The translations under genes were made by a program, and so were the position numbers. The notes under the pieces were generated by a model that worked only from the letters and a program-made list of their open reading frames with translations, had not been told where the DNA came from and searched no databases. 64,000 nucleotides of DNA from Mycobacteroides chelonae CCUG 47445 (lineage in GTDB: Bacteria; Actinomycetota; Actinomycetes; Mycobacteriales; Mycobacteriaceae): positions 4,588,001 to 4,652,000 of the forward strand of contig NZ_CP007220.1 of NCBI RefSeq assembly GCF_001632805.1, read 5' to 3'. Of this stretch, positions 60,894 to 64,000 are shown one piece after another. Within the stretch, counting starts at the first letter, position 1; every line of letters begins with the position of its first letter.

Positions 60894-62129
60894 TTAGAAG
60901 TCATCGGGTGCACTAGGTGCAACGGGCCAGCCGAATGCAATGGCGGCCCGTTGCACCGCGCCTGCTCGAAGTTCTCTGACCAAACCTGCCCTGGCCAACG
61001 CCTGCAGGCTCACCCCACCCATGTAGGCGGACCCGAGATCGCGCACGGTCAACGCGATATCGGCGTCCGCCGTGGTGATTTCGCAGCTCGCACCAGTCAG
61101 ACTGCCGCGCAGACGGTAGCGTTCCGAATTCTCTGGCAGGAATTCATCGGTGACCTCCAGCACCACGTCCACCTCGGTGGCGTAGCGCCGTTGCGACAGC
61201 GCCTTCGCAACATCAACCAGTCGCACGTGGATCGCATCGCTCACAGTGCATTCCAGGGCCGAGTGGTTGGCCACCAGGTAACGCAGCTCCTCATGCACCG
61301 ATGCGCCGTGGTATTTGATCTTGCGCACCAGATCCATATCCAGCAGGTAACGCCACGTCCGGGCGTACGCGCGCGGGTTGGCACCCAGCACCTCGTGCAC
61401 ATGCAGCTCCGCGTCGGGGCCCGCGTCGCCCCACCCCGGCTTCGGCCGATAGATAGCGAATCCGCTGACTGTTCCATCGGATTCGTAATGCAGGACGAAG
61501 CGGATCTTGCCGGACTCCTTCTGGCGTTCCTCGTTATCCAGCGTCCAAATCGCCCACCACTCGGGCGTACGGGACATTTGGCCGGGTAGTTCGGCGATGG
61601 CGTCGTCATACACAGCCGGCGCCGATGCCAGGAAGGTGGCGGCGTCTACCTCCTCCAGGGTGCCGTCGCCTAGATCCACATCCGGCCGGAAAGCCAGCTC
61701 CTTGACCCGGCCAGACAATTCCGCGGCTTCCGTCGCGACTCCATAGCCAAATCGGCCGTAGATCAACGCTTCCGAGGCGAACAGCATGGCGATGGCCTCA
61801 CCGCGCGAGCGGACGTCCTCCAGTTGCCGGCGCATCATCGTGGTCAACAGCCCGCGGCGCCGATGCGTTGGCGCCACGGTGACCGCGGTGATGGCGGCAA
61901 CCGGTGCGACCGTTCCGCCCGGTAGCACCACGTGACGGCTGTATGCACCCGCCGTCGCCACCCACTTGCGTCCGTTGTGGAATCCGATCATCCGGTCCAG
62001 CTCGGTGAACTTGCGGCTAGCCTCTATCTCATCCTGCTGGGGATCCTGCAGGAACACGGAGTACGCGAAGCTCACGTACGACTGGTAGTCGTCCTCGTCT
62101 TGAATGGTGCGTAGGGTCAGCTCAGACAC
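60894..62129 (-). CDS. eis2: Eis-type GNAT N-acetyltransferase (Eis2-like)
   Basis: The 411-residue protein has the two GNAT domains and sterol-carrier-like end of Eis: ITAVTVAPTHRRRGLLTTMMRRQLEDV is the acetyl-CoA loop, ALIYGRFGYGVA follows, and the C-terminal Phe of the family is present (APDDF). Eis enzymes acetylate amines of aminoglycosides and other targets; Eis2 of M. abscessus (MAB_4532c) contributes to amikacin and capreomycin resistance under WhiB7 control. The symbol rests on synteny. Start GTG 62129; a promoter places transcription start at or next to it, so the mRNA is probably leaderless. Confidence 0.9.
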   Translation of the reverse strand: MSELTLRTIQDEDDYQSYVSFAYSVFLQDPQQDEIEASRKFTELDRMIGFHNGRKWVATAGAYSRHVVLPGGTVAPVAAITAVTVAPTHRRRGLLTTMMRRQLEDVRSRGEAIAMLFASEALIYGRFGYGVATEAAELSGRVKELAFRPDVDLGDGTLEEVDAATFLASAPAVYDDAIAELPGQMSRTPEWWAIWTLDNEERQKESGKIRFVLHYESDGTVSGFAIYRPKPGWGDAGPDAELHVHEVLGANPRAYARTWRYLLDMDLVRKIKYHGASVHEELRYLVANHSALECTVSDAIHVRLVDVAKALSQRRYATEVDVVLEVTDEFLPENSERYRLRGSLTGASCEITTADADIALTVRDLGSAYMGGVSLQALARAGLVRELRAGAVQRAAIAFGWPVAPSAPDDF

Positions 62130-62175
62130 ATACCCATGTCTACCGTGCCATGCCAGGACCTGTCACTTGAGTTTT
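62130..62175 (-). promoter_or_regulatory. Candidate WhiB7-type promoter of eis
   Basis: On the minus strand GTGACA (62166-62161) and TAGACA (62142-62137) are separated by 18 nt. The A-tract AAAA (62175-62172) stands 5 nt before the -35, which fits the AT-rich block that WhiB7-SigA promoters use. The start would fall about 7 nt after the -10, at the GTG. Confidence 0.5.
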
Positions 62176-62209
62176 CGGCGTGCTACGGGTCAGGAGGAAA
62201 GGAACCGCG

Positions 62210-62629
62210 GTGTGGACTGCCCCCGATGACACGGCAATCGCCGAGATACTGCTGGCAACAAAGACCATTGCCATCGTTGGAGTTTCGGCCAATCCCGACC
62301 GGCCGAGTCACGGCGTCTACCGCTATCTGGCCACACACAGTCCTTACCGAATCTTCTTGGTGAATCCGACGATCTCCGAGCTCGACGGTCAGAGGGTCTA
62401 CCCGAGTCTTGCGGCGCTGCCGGAGACACCCGACCTCGTCGATGTGTTCCGCCGCCGCGAGGAATTGGCGGGCATCACCCAAGAGGCCATCGACATCGGT
62501 GCACGCACACTCTGGTTCCAGCTCGATCTCGTCGATATCGACGCCGCGAACAAGGCCACCGATGCTGGGTTGCAGGTTGTCATGGACCGCTGTACCGAAA
62601 TCGAATTCGCTCGTATCAGTTCGCGTTAG
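62210..62629 (+). CDS. CoA-binding-domain protein (YccU-like)
   Basis: The 139-residue protein has the Rossmann-like CoA-binding fold of PF13380: IAIVGVSANPDRPSHGVYRYLATHSPYRIFLVNPT, VDVFRRREELAGITQEAIDIGARTLWFQ and the Cys-containing end VVMDRCTEIEF. Family members bind CoA but have no known reaction. I set GTG 62210 with AAAGGAA just upstream. Divergent from eis with 80 nt between starts; its stop overlaps that of the Mce-associated gene by 4 nt. Confidence 0.87.
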   Translation: MWTAPDDTAIAEILLATKTIAIVGVSANPDRPSHGVYRYLATHSPYRIFLVNPTISELDGQRVYPSLAALPETPDLVDVFRRREELAGITQEAIDIGARTLWFQLDLVDIDAANKATDAGLQVVMDRCTEIEFARISSR

Positions 62630-63339
62630 CCCCTGGGCGGCCGCGCGCCGATCCGGTCGATCGGTGCGATGTTGTCCACGAGCCAGCGGCCATCACGTTT
62701 GGCAAGGGTCATCCGCAGCGCCAGCACCGACTCTTCGGGTTGCGTTTTTGCGGCAACGCTCGTGCGTCGCACCAGGGCGGCGGTCACGGCGTCTTCGGGT
62801 CCGAGGGCTTCGATACCCACCGAGATGATCTCACCCTGCTGCGAGATTCCCTTGGCCTTGAGCTCGGCAGTAGCCCTGTCGAAGTCACGCGTGAAGGATT
62901 GCCCCTGTCCTTCCGTCATATGCTCGGTGGCCTTGCGCACGTACGAATCCGGACTACCCGGGGCGAAATTCACCACCGCCTCGGCCACCGCCGCGACGAC
63001 GCCGGTCACGGACGCGCGGTCCGCGTTCCCCTCGCGGTCGGGAATCGTCCAATGCCGGTATCCCACGACCGCAACCGACAGCACCGAAATCGTGGCCAGT
63101 GCGACGATCCCGGTACGCAGGGCCGGTCCGTCATCGTCGGTGCCGACGGTCACCGAATCACGTCGGGCCAGATAGGCGTTCACGGCCAACCCTTGAGCGA
63201 TAAGCAGACATGATGCCGTGCACACCACCACCCACCAGGTGGGCCAGCGCAGTATCACGCCAAGCTCGACAATCGCCAGCATCGTCACGAACGGCACCAA
63301 TAGGTCAAAGATGATGACCCGCAGTACATTACGGCTCAT
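62626..63339 (-). CDS. Mce-associated membrane protein (Rv0200-like)
   Basis: The 237-residue protein starts at ATG 63339 overlapping the upstream stop (ATGA). It has three membrane helices (VIIFDLLVPFVTMLAIVEL, WWVVVCTASCLLIAQGLAV, GIVALATISVLSVAVVGY) and an outer domain of about 120 residues (FAPGSPDSYVRKATEHMTEG, VTAALVRRTSVAAKTQP) like the Mce-associated (Mas) proteins. Such proteins stabilise Mce importers; this pair is far from the local mce operon, as Rv0199-Rv0200 are in M. tuberculosis. Confidence 0.78.
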   Translation of the reverse strand: MSRNVLRVIIFDLLVPFVTMLAIVELGVILRWPTWWVVVCTASCLLIAQGLAVNAYLARRDSVTVGTDDDGPALRTGIVALATISVLSVAVVGYRHWTIPDREGNADRASVTGVVAAVAEAVVNFAPGSPDSYVRKATEHMTEGQGQSFTRDFDRATAELKAKGISQQGEIISVGIEALGPEDAVTAALVRRTSVAAKTQPEESVLALRMTLAKRDGRWLVDNIAPIDRIGARPPRG

Positions 63340-63905
63340 CGCAGCAGCTCCAGACCAGTGACCAGCAACTGGTCCCCAACCTTGGACACCGCAAGCCGGA
63401 GGTGCCATTGATTGATCTTCGGGGCGGCATTGGCATCGCGCGTCACGGACGTGGCCACCACCATGACGCGATCCACCCGCTCCACGGAAGGCAGGCCGAT
63501 GTCCTCATCGGGAATTCTCGCGCCGACCCTGTCCATGGCCACCGCATCGATCTCTCCCGCCGCGTCGGCATCGACCGTTCGCGCGAGCTTCACGACGCCC
63601 GCGAGCATCTCCCCCAGATGATCACTCAGCTGCCCAGCAGTACCGTCCTGCAGCATCTGCACACTGGAGTCGACATTGCCCTTCTTCATGTTGATCAAGG
63701 TGTTGACCCAGGTCACCGCGGTATCAAGCACGCGGGAGTCGTAGCGGTCGCGGGCCGCTTGGCTGCGATGGCCGGCGACGATGAAGACCGAAAGCACCAG
63801 AGCGACAACCGTGATCGCGCCAAGAACGGCCGACAGCACGCCGTACCGGGAGACGACGGGTCCGTCTGCACTGCCTTGGCTGGTCGCCGGGGCCTCTTTG
63901 CTCAC
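63336..63905 (-). CDS. Mce-associated membrane protein (Rv0199-like)
   Basis: The 189-residue protein has a short cytosolic N-terminus, one membrane helix (VLSAVLGAITVVALVLSVFIVAG) and a NTF2-like outer domain (VLDTAVTWVNTLINMKKGNV, QLSDHLGEMLAGVVKLARTV, VVATSVTRDANAAPKINQWHLRL), as in Mce-associated proteins. Start GTG 63905 is preferred, only 36 nt from the divergent zmp1 start. Pairs with the overlapping downstream gene. Confidence 0.8.
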   Translation of the reverse strand: MSKEAPATSQGSADGPVVSRYGVLSAVLGAITVVALVLSVFIVAGHRSQAARDRYDSRVLDTAVTWVNTLINMKKGNVDSSVQMLQDGTAGQLSDHLGEMLAGVVKLARTVDADAAGEIDAVAMDRVGARIPDEDIGLPSVERVDRVMVVATSVTRDANAAPKINQWHLRLAVSKVGDQLLVTGLELLR

Positions 63906-63941
63906 GGGCCTCACCCTAGCGACCCATGCCACCATGGACGG

Positions 63942-64000
63942 GTGACGACAGAATCCGTGCTGCCAAAATCCGGTATCGACCTGAGCTACCGCGACGAATC
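63942..64000 (+). CDS. zmp1: Zinc metalloprotease Zmp1, first codons only
   Basis: A GTG at 63942 opens a frame of 19 complete codons to the right edge, VTTESVLPKSGIDLSYRDE. The SGIDLS segment and the position next to the Rv0199-like gene match the N-terminus of Zmp1 (Rv0198c), an M13 neprilysin-type protease linked to inflammasome evasion. The catalytic part is outside the window, so identity rests on synteny and this short match. Confidence 0.7.
   Translation, partial: MTTESVLPKSGIDLSYRDE

Noticed and set aside
1..64000. tRNA, rRNA, CRISPR, insertion sequences
   Set aside because: No tRNA-like cloverleaf, regular repeat-spacer series or transposase motif was noticed in the short intergenic gaps; a tool-based scan (tRNAscan-SE, Infernal) would settle this.

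Overview
This window is chromosomal DNA of a fast-growing mycobacterium, most likely the Mycobacteroides abscessus-chelonae group. The evidence is high GC, mycolata-specific cell-wall genes (aftD, mmpL3, mmpL11, an mce operon) and a backbone collinear with the M. tuberculosis Rv0198c-Rv0236 block: zmp1, two Mce-associated proteins, Rv0201c, mmpL11, Rv0203-like hemophore, Rv0204c, Rv0205, mmpL3, Rv0207c, trmB, Rv0209, Rv0210, pckG, Rv0223c-Rv0228 homologues, aftD, Rv0236A. From memory, counting genes from mmpL3 to eis matches the spacing of MAB_4508 and MAB_4532c (eis2). The species is inference.

1-3600 is an accessory cassette with lower GC and AT-rich stretches: a divergent unknown gene cut by the left edge, two WXG100-type small proteins, a polymorphic toxin with a C-terminal PD-(D/E)xK nuclease-like domain, a HEAT-like probable immunity protein and a YbaB/EbfC-like protein, all tightly overlapped. 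It looks like a type VII secretion effector-immunity module and is the best candidate for an undescribed system. 3600-6800 holds a TfoX-N protein, a Tat-type sulfatase and a membrane protein pairing a leucine-rich-repeat-variant segment with a discoidin-like domain.

6977-17660 is a conserved envelope-assembly island: DUF2613 peptide, arabinofuranosyltransferase AftD, acyltransferase, DUF3068 protein, GT-C-like membrane protein, GT4 glycosyltransferase and SAM methyltransferase. 17756-23832 is a probable catabolic unit (APH-like kinase, CrtC/AttH-like protein, aldehyde dehydrogenase, MHS transporter, 3-hydroxyisobutyrate dehydrogenase-like enzyme) with an operator-like palindrome at its promoter. 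23820-28462 has a CtaG-like protein, a small helix-hairpin-helix-like protein, an F420-type oxidoreductase, PEP carboxykinase and a small Asp-rich repeat protein.

28471-35663 carries a GTPase-like pair with degenerate Walker A motifs, divergent from trmB-NYN-mmpL3. 35691-47245 (minus) carries a DUF2339 protein, a TetR regulator and a full yrbEA-yrbEB-mceABCDEF lipid importer; a perfect 14-bp palindrome sits on its putative promoter. 47730-51722 (minus) encodes hydrolase, AI-2E-type permease, histidine kinase and response regulator. 51868-55854 encodes an adenylate cyclase, a flippase-like protein, YceI and small membrane proteins. 55939-63905 has a repeat-bearing hemophore, mmpL11, an XRE regulator, a CD225 protein, eis, a CoA-binding protein and two Mce-associated proteins; the window ends in the first codons of zmp1.

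No tRNA, rRNA, IS element or CRISPR array was seen. A dispersed palindromic repeat occurs twice (21491-21538 and 55867-55922).
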